Source of the DNA: Desnuesiella massiliensis
GTDB lineage: Bacteria > Bacillota > Clostridia > Clostridiales > Clostridiaceae
Direction: 5' to 3'
Length of the DNA: 64,000 bases
NCBI RefSeq assembly: GCF_001403615.1
Contig: NZ_LN879456.1
Span: forward strand, 434,001-498,000
The notes beneath the pieces are model-generated. The model saw only the letters and a program-made list of their open reading frames with translations, did not search any database and was not told where the DNA came from. This document shows, in pieces, positions 42,425-50,954 of this stretch (position 1 is the first letter of the stretch; each line of letters starts with the position of its first letter). Position numbers and translations under genes: made by a program.

Positions 42425-43261
42425 GTGAAAAGGGAAATAGAAAATAATTACTATCAGATAGGGGAAGTCTCCAAAATATGCAATATAGCTATAAGGACAC
42501 TGCATTATTATGATGAAATTGATTTAATTAAGCCCAGTGTAGTTGATAGTCAAAGTAATTACAGATATTATTCACCAGAGCAAATACCAGTAATTTTAGT
42601 AGTTAAGAATTATAAAACTGCTGGATTTACTCTAAAACAGATAAAAAAATTAATATCAAGAGAGAGTATAGAATGTATTCAATTATTGGCTAAAGCTCAG
42701 TGTGATGTTATTGATCGAAAAATATTAGAACTTACTTTAGCGAAAGAAAGATTACAATTGTATACACTTCAAAATGAAGAGAGAATATCAGGTGATGACA
42801 ATATTCAGTTAAAAGAATTTCCTCATACATATGTGGCGTACATAAGATATAAATCTCCTTGTACAAAAGAAAACTTCTATCTTAGATATGCAGAGTTATG
42901 TAAAATAATAGAAGCAAATCAATTGCATATGGTAGGAACTATGATGGCAGTATATTATGAAGCATATGAAAATCCAAACTATGAAAACATGGATTTTGAA
43001 GTATGCGTAAGGGTAGCAGAACAAGAAGAAAGAAAAGGTATTGTAAAAAAATTCGGTGGTTTTTTGGCTTTGACTGCAATACATTATGGAAGTTATGAAA
43101 GAATTCCAAATACTTGTTTAAAAATGTTTGATTGGATGAATGAAAATAATTATTTACCATATGGACCTTATGTTGAAAATTATATTGTTGATATATCAAG
43201 CACTTTAAGTGAAGAAAATTATATTACTGAACTAATTAGACCAGTAAAAAAAAGCACTTGA
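42425..43261 (+). CDS. MerR-family regulator with a GyrI-like effector domain
   Basis: The 278-residue protein has an N-terminal MerR winged helix (YYQIGEVSKICNIAIRTLHY, SNYRYYSPEQI), a coiled-coil linker (about residues 95-120) and a C-terminal GyrI/BmrR-like drug-binding domain (FPHTYVAYIRYKSP, FLALTAIHYGSYERIP and YIVDISSTL). It starts with GTG at 42425 behind AAAGGAGAG. Such proteins activate promoters by twisting DNA on binding a small molecule. The -35 box of a 19-bp-spacer promoter overlaps its last codons, so its target is the next gene. Confidence 0.88.
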   Translation: MKREIENNYYQIGEVSKICNIAIRTLHYYDEIDLIKPSVVDSQSNYRYYSPEQIPVILVVKNYKTAGFTLKQIKKLISRESIECIQLLAKAQCDVIDRKILELTLAKERLQLYTLQNEERISGDDNIQLKEFPHTYVAYIRYKSPCTKENFYLRYAELCKIIEANQLHMVGTMMAVYYEAYENPNYENMDFEVCVRVAEQEERKGIVKKFGGFLALTAIHYGSYERIPNTCLKMFDWMNENNYLPYGPYVENYIVDISSTLSEENYITELIRPVKKST

Positions 43262-43288
43262 CTCTACAGTTACTGTAGGATGTATTAT
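43258..43288 (+). promoter_or_regulatory. MerR-type promoter with 19-bp spacer and central palindrome
   Basis: TTGACT (43258-43263) and TATTAT (43283-43288) are 19 bp apart, the over-long spacing typical of MerR-activated promoters. The spacer contains the perfect palindrome CTACAGT-T-ACTGTAG (43264-43278). It lies between the MerR gene and the gene at 43321. Confidence 0.8.
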
Positions 43289-43320
43289 TAAAATAATAAA
43301 TTTGTTAGAGGAGGAGTATA

Positions 43321-43779
43321 ATGGAACACTTAGTGTATTGCGATGCAAAGGCAAAGGTTTTAAATAAAATTTTAAATGGAACAAAAACAATGATTATTAG
43401 AGGAGCAGCTGGAAGAAAATTACCTCATGGTAGAGTATTTGAAGGTGAAAGTCTTTATTTTATCGAAAATAATGGTGATGGATTAATTAAAGCAAAGGCT
43501 GTAGTTAAAAGTGTATTTAATTCTGAAAAAATGACAGAGGACGAATCAAAAGAGGTTGTTGCTAAAAATCAAGATAAATTAAACTTAACAGAAGCTCAAA
43601 TAAAACGTTGGGCTGGCAAGAAAGTTCTTTGCTTAATAGAAATAAAAGATGCTGAAGCAATTGAGCCTCTAAAATTCTCTCGTCAAAATAATATGGATGA
43701 TTGGATTACAGTAGAGAGTATATCCACTGTTCTAGAGGGGTCAAGCGAAGAATATCATAGTATTAGAGCGAAAAAGTAA
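43321..43779 (+). CDS. ASCH/PUA-like domain protein
   Basis: The 152-residue protein starts EHLVYCDAKAKVLNKILNGT and continues KTMIIRGAAGRKLP and GRVFEGESLYFIENNGDGLI, a small beta-barrel pattern like ASCH/PUA-type RNA- or nucleotide-binding domains. KVLCLIEIKDAEAIEPL follows. It starts behind GAGGAGG and is the only gene between the MerR-type promoter and a terminator, so it is the probable regulated target. I cannot say what it binds. Confidence 0.65.
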   Translation: MEHLVYCDAKAKVLNKILNGTKTMIIRGAAGRKLPHGRVFEGESLYFIENNGDGLIKAKAVVKSVFNSEKMTEDESKEVVAKNQDKLNLTEAQIKRWAGKKVLCLIEIKDAEAIEPLKFSRQNNMDDWITVESISTVLEGSSEEYHSIRAKK

Positions 43780-43794
43780 ACAATTTATATACCT

Positions 43795-43832
43795 ATACCG
43801 TATTATTCAGAAATGAATTCTGCGGTATTTTT
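43795..43832 (+). terminator. Terminator hairpin carrying the ATACCGTATTATTCAG repeat
   Basis: ATACCG at 43795 pairs with CGGTAT, with an inner TTCA/TGAA stem, followed by five Ts. Its left arm shares ATACCGTATTATTCAG with 53201 and, inverted, 52369. Confidence 0.7.
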
Positions 43833-43843
43833 ATGCTGTCATG

Positions 43844-43947
43844 TATAGGGAAACAAAGGTGAAACTTAACTTATACATGTTCCAAAATGGCATCTTTAAG
43901 CCATTATGGGGCATGTATAAGTTAATAGTTGAACTTGTTTCCCTATA
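43844..43947. repeat. 104-bp nested inverted repeat (MITE-like hairpin)
   Basis: TATAGGGAAACAA (43844-43856) and TTGTTTCCCTATA (43935-43947) are perfect terminal inverted repeats. TTAACTTATACATG (43866-43879) and CATGTATAAGTTAA (43912-43925) pair inside them, and AATGGC (43886-43891) with GCCATT (43900-43905) at the centre. It has no ORF. No target duplication is obvious. It may be a small non-autonomous element or a structured RNA. Confidence 0.7.
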
Positions 43948-44008
43948 AGAAGGTTATTCTAACTTTAATGCTTAGAAAGTAAATTATTATTTTATAGGAG
44001 AATAGATC

Positions 44009-44542
44009 ATGAGAAACTTCTTTTTAAAAACAAAAAGATTAGGCTTTTCAATATGGAGTGAAAAAGACTTATTGGACGCTTCAGAGCTTTGGGGTAATGC
44101 GGAAGTAACAAAGTTTATTGTATCATCTGGCAAAATGTCAGAAGATGAGATACACCAAAGACTAAAAAAGGAAATGGAGACTTATAATAAGGCTAAGGTT
44201 CAGTATTGGCCAATTTTTTTAATAGAAACCAATGAAAATATAGGATGCTGTGGTTTGAGGCCTTATGATCCTGAAAAAAATATTTTTGAATTAGGAATAC
44301 ATTTGAAGGATAAGCATTGGGGAAAAGGTTTTGCACAAGAGGCCTGTCTGGCAGTTATAGAATATGCTTTTAACAATCTTGGGGCAAATGCACTTTTTGC
44401 TGGACACAATCCTAAAAATGTAAGCTCTGCTCAATTGCTTAAAAAGCTTGGATTTACCTATACTCATGATGAGTTTTATCCGCCCACAGGTTTATATCAT
44501 CCTTCATACTTGATGACAAAGCAAGAATATAAGAATAAGTAA
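44009..44542 (+). CDS. RimJ/RimL-type GNAT acetyltransferase
   Basis: The 177-residue protein has the GNAT layout of RimJ/RimL and of small resistance acetyltransferases: FFLKTKRLGFSIWSEKDLLD at the start, GIHLKDKHWGKGFAQEACLA as the CoA-binding motif near residue 95, and NPKNVSSAQLLKKLGFTYTH near 135. It starts behind TAGGAGAATAG. It would acetylate an amine of a protein or small molecule. Confidence 0.87.
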   Translation: MRNFFLKTKRLGFSIWSEKDLLDASELWGNAEVTKFIVSSGKMSEDEIHQRLKKEMETYNKAKVQYWPIFLIETNENIGCCGLRPYDPEKNIFELGIHLKDKHWGKGFAQEACLAVIEYAFNNLGANALFAGHNPKNVSSAQLLKKLGFTYTHDEFYPPTGLYHPSYLMTKQEYKNK

Positions 44543-44613
44543 AAAAGCATATATAAATTATTTATGGTGTATTTTAAAGTGGAACAATTCATATAGAGGG
44601 AGAGGATTTTTAT

Positions 44614-44790
44614 ATGGTAGAGATAACATTAATCATATTAGGAATAGGGTATTTAATTTATAGAGTTGCCTTTGAAATACCAAAAGACATTAAGAGAACA
44701 GAAGGCAAAATTGATATGTTAAGTTTGCAGCTTAAAGAAATCAATCTTAAATTAAATGAGCTTGATAAAAAATTAGAACAGAAGCAATAG
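44614..44790 (+). CDS. Small membrane-anchored coiled-coil protein
   Basis: The 58-residue protein begins MVEITLIILGIGYLIYRVAF, a single membrane segment, followed by a charged heptad-like coiled coil (GKIDMLSLQLKEINLKLNEL, then DKKLEQKQ). ATG 44614 follows GAGGGAGAGG at a proper distance. The gene has a plausible ribosome binding site and composition, so it is likely real although short. Function is unknown. Confidence 0.6.
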   Translation: MVEITLIILGIGYLIYRVAFEIPKDIKRTEGKIDMLSLQLKEINLKLNELDKKLEQKQ

Positions 44791-44845
44791 GAAATATTTA
44801 TACTGTTATTTGGAAAAATGTATATTTGGCGGAAGGAGAAAAACA

Positions 44846-45670
44846 ATGGAGTGTAAGGTAAAAAATATATCTATAAATTATGAAATAATAGGCGATGGAA
44901 AGCCTATTATTATGTTACATGGTTATTCTGTAGACCACAGATTAATGCTGGGATGCATGGAGCCTCTTTTTAGTGAAAAAGATAATTATAAAAGAATATA
45001 TATTGACTTACCAGGCATGGGCAAATCTGAGAGTGCTGAATGGATTAATAATGCTGAAACTATGCTTGATATCATAATTGACTTTATTGGTAAAATCATA
45101 CCAAAGGAAAACTTTCTAATTGTAGGGGAGTCCTATGGAGGTTATTTATCAAGGGGGGTAATATACAAAATGACACATAGGGTAGATGGTATTGCATTAA
45201 TCTGCCCAGTCACAATTGCAGATAATAAAAAACGAAATGTTCCTCAGCATATTGTTTTATCAAAAGATAATAAGTTATTTTCTAAACTGACGTCGGAGGA
45301 AGCAGAAGATTTCAATTCTATGGCAGTGGTTCAAAGTGAAGCAATTTATGAAAGATATAAAAATGAAATAATGTCTGGGGTTAAAATAGCAGATAATAGA
45401 TTTCTAGAAGGCTTTAAAGAAACTGGTTATGGCTTCTCCTTTGATGTAGATAAGTTAAACGAAAAATTTGACAAACCTGCTCTTATGTTATTAGGAAGAC
45501 AAGACTCTTGTGTTGGATATAAGGATGCATGGAGTATTCTAGAAAACTTTTCAAGAGCAACCTTTGCTGTATTGGATAGAGCAGGACATAATTTACAGAT
45601 AGAGCAAGAGGTCTTATTTAACTCTCTCATGAATGAATGGCTTGAACGAGTTAATGAAACTAACAGGTAA
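44846..45670 (+). CDS. Alpha/beta hydrolase
   Basis: The 274-residue protein is an alpha/beta-fold hydrolase. The oxyanion region is MLHGYSVDHRL near residue 29, the nucleophile elbow is VGESYGGYLS near 99, the acid is probably the Asp in GRQDSCVG near 220, and the histidine is in DRAGHNLQIE near 248. ATG 44846 follows GGAAGGAG; the frame is open 12 codons upstream without a site. The substrate is unknown. Confidence 0.85.
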   Translation: MECKVKNISINYEIIGDGKPIIMLHGYSVDHRLMLGCMEPLFSEKDNYKRIYIDLPGMGKSESAEWINNAETMLDIIIDFIGKIIPKENFLIVGESYGGYLSRGVIYKMTHRVDGIALICPVTIADNKKRNVPQHIVLSKDNKLFSKLTSEEAEDFNSMAVVQSEAIYERYKNEIMSGVKIADNRFLEGFKETGYGFSFDVDKLNEKFDKPALMLLGRQDSCVGYKDAWSILENFSRATFAVLDRAGHNLQIEQEVLFNSLMNEWLERVNETNR

Positions 45671-45715
45671 TTAAGCTAAAAGATCTTAAGCAACAAAATG
45701 TGAGAGGAAAGTATT

Positions 45716-45850
45716 ATGAAAAAAGGTATTAATTCTTATTTTGAAATATGTACTGTAGTATCAATAATAAAGAATTGGAGTAAGCTTTCAAAGATAGGCA
45801 GTAAAGAATTAATAGTAGATTATATTAAATTTATCAAGAAAGATTTTTAA
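45716..45850 (+). CDS. 44-residue ORF of unknown function
   Basis: ATG 45716 after GAGAGGAAAG opens 44 codons (MKKGINSYFEICTVVSIIKN, then a basic helix) to a stop at 45850. No family is recognised. It lies just before a decayed kinase gene and could itself be a fragment. Confidence 0.3.
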   Translation: MKKGINSYFEICTVVSIIKNWSKLSKIGSKELIVDYIKFIKKDF

Positions 45851-45898
45851 TCATGTAAGAAACGAATTTATAGAGAAAGGTTTAAAGGTGAGATATAC

Positions 45899-46170
45899 AT
45901 GTTTCTTTTACAAATGTCTGGAGCGCAAGGTTCAGGGAAATCAACTCTTGCTAAGGAGATATCAAGGCATATAAATTCTATTATTCTAGATCATGATGTT
46001 ATAAAGTCATCCTTCAGCAAGTTATACGAGAAAAGTTATTGACTATATGGAAAATGAATTTATTCCTTAGTATGGTTCAAAATGCTTTTTTTAAAAGAAC
46101 AGCTGAGGGGGCTCCTATTTGGAAGGATTCTTATCACTATGCAATGCTTTCTAGTGAATGGAAGGACTAA
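45899..46170 (+). pseudogene. Decayed P-loop kinase
   Basis: ATG 45899 starts MFLLQMSGAQGSGKSTLAKE with an intact Walker A (GAQGSGKST), continues SIILDHDVIKSSFSKLY and stops at 46042 after 47 residues. Downstream the same strand encodes AFFKRTAEGAPIWKDSYHYA and MLSSEWKD to a stop near 46170, resembling the end of the same kind of AAA/kinase protein. The middle is missing, so the gene is non-functional. Confidence 0.6.
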
Positions 46171-46204
46171 AACACTGATATAAGAAAAATTGAGGTGAAC
46201 ACTG

Positions 46205-47011
46205 ATGGAATTTAATAAAAAAGAAATTCTTAATGATTTGCCCAGTGAATTAAGGGCAATTATTAATGAAGGAATATGGGAAAAGGATACTATGGGGATG
46301 TCCGATTCTAAAGTATATAGAATTAGAAATACTAGTTTAGGCGGAAATGGTTATTTGAAAATTATGCATCATAATAGTAGTGAAAGTCTTAGCTATGAAA
46401 GAGATATTTATAATTGGCTAGAAAATAGACTTCCAGTGCCTAAAGTCCTTTATTATTCAAAAGATGATACAAAAGAAATTTTATTTATCTCTGAGATAGG
46501 TGGGAGGAACGGAGCTGATGAAGAACTTGGGTTACCACCAGAATACATTGCTAAACTTACGGCTCAAGGGCTTAAGACCGTTCATTCTTTAGATATAAAA
46601 GATTGTCCTTATATTAGTACCTTAGATAATAAATTAGCAATAGCCCATGAAAGGATAGTAAATGGAGAGGTAGATGAAGAGGATTTTGAAGAGAGCTATA
46701 GAGGAAAAAAGGTCGAAGAGCTATATGATATTTTAATTAAAACTAAACCCAAAGATGAGGATCTAGTTTTTACTCACGGAGATTATTGTTTGCCTAATAT
46801 CATGATTTTTAATAAAGAAATAAGTGGATTTATAGATATGGGTAGAGCTGGAGTAGCAGACAGATATCAAGATATTGCATTGGCTTTGAGAACCCTTAAG
46901 CATAATTTCAATGATGAAAAACTAGAAGAAATATTTTTATCAACCTATGGTATAGAGGAAGTAAATCTTGAAAAAGTAAGATACTATATATTATTAGATG
47001 AATTATTTTAA
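46205..47011 (+). CDS. APH(3')-like aminoglycoside phosphotransferase family protein
   Basis: The 268-residue kinase matches the APH family. The ATP lysine lies in GNGYLKIMHH near residue 50, the catalytic loop is FTHGDYCLPNIMI near 197, and the metal site is GFIDMGRAGVADRYQDIALA near 214. This last string is characteristic of the APH(3') group, which phosphorylates kanamycin-type aminoglycosides. It starts behind GAGGTGAACACTG. The sequence looks intact; substrate range is not provable here. Confidence 0.88.
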   Translation: MEFNKKEILNDLPSELRAIINEGIWEKDTMGMSDSKVYRIRNTSLGGNGYLKIMHHNSSESLSYERDIYNWLENRLPVPKVLYYSKDDTKEILFISEIGGRNGADEELGLPPEYIAKLTAQGLKTVHSLDIKDCPYISTLDNKLAIAHERIVNGEVDEEDFEESYRGKKVEELYDILIKTKPKDEDLVFTHGDYCLPNIMIFNKEISGFIDMGRAGVADRYQDIALALRTLKHNFNDEKLEEIFLSTYGIEEVNLEKVRYYILLDELF

Positions 47012-47040
47012 AATAAATCTTTAATAATTCATACTTTTTT

Positions 47041-47068
47041 GTCTTTTGCTTTACAAAAGGCAATTTTT
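47041..47068 (+). terminator. Intrinsic terminator after the APH gene
   Basis: GTCTTTTG and CAAAAGGC form a stem with one wobble around CTTTA, followed by five Ts. Confidence 0.6.
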
Positions 47069-47078
47069 ATATAGCTAT

Positions 47079-47100
47079 GTGTAAAAATATAACTTATAAT
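47079..47100 (+). repeat. 22-bp exact repeat, copy 2 (promoter-like)
   Basis: It is identical to 39691-39712 over 22 bases and again ends in a TATAAT-like -10 upstream of a gene, here the one starting at 47148. Confidence 0.7.
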
Positions 47101-47147
47101 CAAAATATAGGAGAGAGGATTGCAATATAAAAGGGAGAAAAAGAAAA

Positions 47148-48344
47148 ATGAATGTAGGGGAACATAGATTTAAAAATGTAAAGTATAGAGATATTAATAA
47201 GCTTTTTTTAGAAAATAAACTTTATGTTTCAGCAGTATATGTATTAGAAACTAAATACATGCTAGAGGTTTTAGTACCAAGAGATTTTGCTAGAAGCTTT
47301 GGAGAACATTATAAAGGGTCAATAGGAGAAAGATGGGAAAGAGATATAAGAGGAAACTCAAATGCAAAAGATCCTTTACAAAATGCTAAGTATCATATTG
47401 AAATTAACGGGTTAAAAGTACATTCCTGTGGTACTTCCTTTAGATATGAACCTGAAAACTTTGAGGAAGAGGTAAGAAGTAAAATTATCTTAGAAGATAT
47501 GGATGAGAAAGTTGTAGATAAAGACATTCCTATTAATGAGTTGCTAGAAGGTATTCAAGAGCACATGTGGGAAATCCAACCATCATTAGGAAAAGAAATA
47601 AATAATCTTTTTAAAAATGAAGAGCTGAAAAATGCATTAGCATCATCATTAGCCACCTTAAAATCTTTAGAATTAGCTGATGCCAACGATTCTGAGAAAT
47701 CTCGGGAAAAATATGAACTCGAAAAGGAGAGGCGAGAAAAAGCTTTTTTTCATAAATTCAGAGAAAGTGTAATTCTCCCAGAACATTTAAAGAATCAGCC
47801 CGTGATCATTATGAATCTAATATTCCCACCTAGGGCTAAGTATAATTCAATATTAAATAGAGAAATAGAGAGTCTAAAATTTGTATATAAGGATTATACA
47901 AAATATTTTTTACCTCGAATAAATCTTCAACTGCCTTTTGGAAGATTCAACGAAGTTGTTAAGAGTGATTCTGAAATTTGGGGAGAATTTACAGAAAAAA
48001 TATTCATAGAGGATATTATTGAATGTAAGAAAGAACATGAACCCATTATGGACTCCGTAAAAGAAGGAATGCCTCAGGGTAAAAAAGCAGTTTATATAAC
48101 CTATGAAACCTTAGATAATGCATTAGTAATTCCTCTTTTCTATACTAAAGAATTATTAAATTCTCATGATTTTTCTCAAGTGGTATTCACTACCCCATTA
48201 CTATTAAAAGACAAGAGTACAAAAGGGTTTAATAAGTATATTGATTTTGTTGGATATATAGATGAAAACAAGGATTTAGTGGATTTTGAGCTATTTCAGT
48301 TAATAGTTACTTTTGTTTGCAATGAGGAGATCTCGTTGATATAA
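47148..48344 (+). CDS. Large uncharacterised soluble protein
   Basis: The 398-residue protein has no signal peptide or membrane segment and no domain I recognise. The N-terminal half ends in a region rich in charged helices (LKSLELADANDSEKSREKYE, then LEKERREKAFFHKF, about residues 180-210). The C-terminal part contains IIMNLIFPPRAKYNSILNRE and KKAVYITYETLDNALVIPLF. ATG 47148 follows GGGAGAAAAAG. A GNAT gene starts 27 bp after it and may be cotranscribed. Confidence 0.6.
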   Translation: MNVGEHRFKNVKYRDINKLFLENKLYVSAVYVLETKYMLEVLVPRDFARSFGEHYKGSIGERWERDIRGNSNAKDPLQNAKYHIEINGLKVHSCGTSFRYEPENFEEEVRSKIILEDMDEKVVDKDIPINELLEGIQEHMWEIQPSLGKEINNLFKNEELKNALASSLATLKSLELADANDSEKSREKYELEKERREKAFFHKFRESVILPEHLKNQPVIIMNLIFPPRAKYNSILNREIESLKFVYKDYTKYFLPRINLQLPFGRFNEVVKSDSEIWGEFTEKIFIEDIIECKKEHEPIMDSVKEGMPQGKKAVYITYETLDNALVIPLFYTKELLNSHDFSQVVFTTPLLLKDKSTKGFNKYIDFVGYIDENKDLVDFELFQLIVTFVCNEEISLI

Positions 48345-48371
48345 AAATTACTTAAATATAAGGAGGCGCCA

Positions 48372-48779
48372 ATGATTAAATATGTTAATTCTTTAGATAA
48401 TATAAATGAAGAAAATTTGCAAGGATTTTTCGTGGGATGGCCAAACCCTCCCAGTACGAAAAAGCATATGGATTTGTTAAGAAATAGTGATTATCTTTGG
48501 CTGGCTATAGAAGATTCTACTGGTGAAGTAATAGGCTTTATAACTGCTATATCTGATAATGTTTTAAGTGCATATATTCCTTTTTTAGAGGTGCTGCCTA
48601 ATTGTCAGCACAGAGGTATTGGCTCTCGATTAGTCAAGCTAATGCTAAATACCTTAAAGGATTTATACATGATTGATTTGCTTTGTGATGAGGAACTAAT
48701 GCCTTTTTATAAGTTATTAGGCATGTTTAAGAGTGAAGGTATGATGATTCGCAATTTTCATAAACAAAGTGGCAAATAA
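48372..48779 (+). CDS. GNAT-family acetyltransferase
   Basis: The 135-residue protein is a minimal GNAT enzyme. The CoA-binding motif is EVLPNCQHRGIGSRLVKLML near residue 75, preceded by VIGFITAISDN. The end FYKLLGMFKSEGMMIRNF fits motif B. It starts behind AAGGAGG. It follows the uncharacterised 398-residue protein by 27 bp and ends before a shared hairpin terminator. Confidence 0.82.
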   Translation: MIKYVNSLDNINEENLQGFFVGWPNPPSTKKHMDLLRNSDYLWLAIEDSTGEVIGFITAISDNVLSAYIPFLEVLPNCQHRGIGSRLVKLMLNTLKDLYMIDLLCDEELMPFYKLLGMFKSEGMMIRNFHKQSGK

Positions 48780-48892
48780 AAAGACCTATAAATTATATTT
48801 TTAATTTAATAATATTTCAATTATCTGCAAGTCAATCTTAAATTTTACTTTTTCATATATTAAAATAGTATATTTTATGCTTGTAAGAAAAG

Positions 48893-48933
48893 AAAAAGGT
48901 AGAGCCTAGGGTTATCCTAAGAGCTACCTTTTT
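48893..48933. terminator. Bidirectional terminator between convergent genes
   Basis: AAAAAGGTAG (48893-48902) and CTACCTTTTT (48924-48933) form a perfect 10-bp stem with inner pairing. A-rich and T-rich flanks allow it to work for both the GNAT gene and the minus-strand membrane gene that ends at 48936. Confidence 0.75.
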
Positions 48934-48935
48934 AA

Positions 48936-49268
48936 TTACTCTTTAAACTCTGTAACTACATTAGAGTTTATTTCCGTTGGAGCCTTTGGCCTTATTTTAC
49001 TTATGGCAAAGTCATAACCACCGGTGGAGGTAAAGGTTACAAGCATAGCATTAATAAACATTAGATATACACCTGTTATAGTAAAACTATTGGTTAGTAA
49101 GCTGCATATTAAAATATTAAAAAAAGCTACTATAAAAGTAAAATATTTGGTGGGAATCTTTTTTATCCATGGAAGCTCTTTGAAAAATTGAACCATCAAC
49201 ATGGTAACAACTACGGTTCCCATAAAGGTCTTTAGGTAGTCTACTGAAATAAAATTATTAAAATCCAT
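48936..49268 (-). CDS. Small holin-like membrane protein
   Basis: The 110-residue minus-strand protein has three hydrophobic segments (FMGTVVVTMLMVQFF, YFTFIVAFFNILICSLL and GVYLMFINAMLVTFTS) and a charged C-terminal tail, the size and layout of class I holin-type proteins. It starts at 49268 behind AGGAGG. No endolysin or phage structural gene is nearby. Function as a holin is inference from topology only. Confidence 0.6.
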   Translation of the reverse strand: MDFNNFISVDYLKTFMGTVVVTMLMVQFFKELPWIKKIPTKYFTFIVAFFNILICSLLTNSFTITGVYLMFINAMLVTFTSTGGYDFAISKIRPKAPTEINSNVVTEFKE

Positions 49269-49563
49269 TTCTAACCTCCTTTCTTTAATATTACTGGATT
49301 ATATTTAACGACGCTAATATGAGAATTTATGTGTAAGATAATAGTGCTATCATACTATTTATTATATTCACTCCTTAACTAACTGGCTCCTTGCTAATTT
49401 CCTCTATTTTTGATCTTAATCTATTTTCATATACTACTTATTACTTATACTAACTTATAGTCAATTGTAGCAGGATATGGTATAATATTCCTTAATTAAT
49501 AATGATAGTATGTTATAAAATATAATGATTTAATTATAAGTTATTAAAAGGAGAAATAATTAC
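49269..49563. other. Intergenic region without recognised features
   Basis: This 295-bp AT-rich gap lies between divergent genes. TATAAT-like strings occur (for example GGTATAATATTCC near 49480), but no convincing -35 spacing could be fixed. Nothing else is seen. Confidence 0.4.
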
Positions 49564-50352
49564 ATGGAAATTTCAGTTTCAACAGGACTATATTACACCA
49601 AAGACTATAGGGAGATTTTAGACATTATCGCAAGTACATCCTGTAATAACATTGAGTTATTTCTTAATCAGAAATTCATTGACGTTAACACTTCTGAACT
49701 TGAAAAAGAAATTATAAAAAGAGATCTTAATATATTAAGTATACATACCCCATTAGAGTTTATTGCTTTTCCAAGAAAAGAGAGTGAAGTTTATTGGATT
49801 GATAAAAGCATTGAACTTTCTAAAATCTTTGATTCAAAAGTGATAGTTTCCCACATGGTTAATGGAGAATATTTTGATGATAGAATTAAGACATTGGATG
49901 AACTTCATAAGCAGAATATGATTGATTACTGCGAAACTAAAGATATTCGTGTAACAACAGAAAATTTACCTTATAGTGATCAGGGAAGTTTTTTGAGAAG
50001 ATTCGATGAATTATTTAAGTTTATAAGCAATAACAATATAGGCTTAACCTTTGATACAACCCATTGTGCTTTTGGCGGTTTTCCTATCATTGAGACATTT
50101 AATACGTTTAAAGATTTTATCAAAAATATTCATTTAAGTGATTTTGATAAGGGTATTGAACATAAAATTTTAGGTGAAGGAACTTTACCTTTAAAAGACT
50201 TTATTGTTCAATTAAAGAAAGATAATTATGAGGGGATACTGACAATAGAGCTAGATTTTGATAATAAGAAAAGAAATAACATATTAAACAATGAACAAGC
50301 TATATCATCAATACAAAAAAGTATAGATTTTATAAAAAACAACATTAAATAA
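49564..50352 (+). CDS. Sugar phosphate isomerase/epimerase (TIM barrel, AP-endonuclease-2 family)
   Basis: The 262-residue protein has the xylose isomerase-like TIM-barrel pattern: MEISVSTGLYYTKDYREILD, LSIHTPLEF near residue 60, VIVSHMVNGEYF near 100, VTTENLPYSD near 138, GLTFDTTHCAF near 160 and IKNIHLSDF near 190, placing the metal-binding Glu, Asp and His residues. Its substrate could be a sugar, inositol derivative or DNA repair substrate. It starts behind AAAGGAG and is monocistronic. Confidence 0.82.
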   Translation: MEISVSTGLYYTKDYREILDIIASTSCNNIELFLNQKFIDVNTSELEKEIIKRDLNILSIHTPLEFIAFPRKESEVYWIDKSIELSKIFDSKVIVSHMVNGEYFDDRIKTLDELHKQNMIDYCETKDIRVTTENLPYSDQGSFLRRFDELFKFISNNNIGLTFDTTHCAFGGFPIIETFNTFKDFIKNIHLSDFDKGIEHKILGEGTLPLKDFIVQLKKDNYEGILTIELDFDNKKRNNILNNEQAISSIQKSIDFIKNNIK

Positions 50353-50444
50353 CTGATTGTATTATGATGGGGTGAGAGAATGATAATACGAGAATTGACA
50401 CAGGAAGCTTTGCTTTAAATAAATAATTACCGGAAGGTGTCAGC

Positions 50445-50852
50445 ATGACCACCACTCATACTGAAGAAGATACAAATGCAGTTTACAAAGGGCTTTTTCA
50501 GCATAATGTTAGAAAAACATATGGCTTGCTTAGAAAGCCCAATATTGATATAAATATATATTTAAAAGAAAATAATATACCTATTGGAGCCATATTATGT
50601 GATACATTTAATTTTTGTATGTATATTGATGTAATGTGGATAGAGGAGTCATATAGAGGAAAAGGGCTAGGGAAGGCACTTATAAATCAAGCAGAGAAAA
50701 TAGCAAAAGATAATGGTTGTGTATTCTCTCATACTTGTACCTTTAGCTATCAGTCTCCAGAGTTTTATAAAGCATGCGGCTATACAGTTTTCGTAGAACT
50801 AGATAATTATCCAAATGGAATAGTGCAATATTTTTTAAAGAAAATGCTCTAA
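50445..50852 (+). CDS. GNAT-family acetyltransferase
   Basis: The 135-residue protein has a GNAT core: VMWIEESYRGKGLGKALINQ near residue 67 as the CoA-binding motif and YQSPEFYKACGYTVFVEL as motif B. It starts behind GGAAGGTG. A short upstream ORF (50381-50419, MIIRELTQEALL) resembles the beginning of another GNAT protein, suggesting an earlier gene remnant. The substrate is unknown. Confidence 0.82.
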   Translation: MTTTHTEEDTNAVYKGLFQHNVRKTYGLLRKPNIDINIYLKENNIPIGAILCDTFNFCMYIDVMWIEESYRGKGLGKALINQAEKIAKDNGCVFSHTCTFSYQSPEFYKACGYTVFVELDNYPNGIVQYFLKKML

Positions 50853-50954
50853 AGTATTCATCCGTAAAATAAATATAATTTTTAGTTATATTATTAAATG
50901 ACTTTAATAAGTAGAGGCTTAGGAGCTACTACAGCATTTATGGAGTGGAGAACA

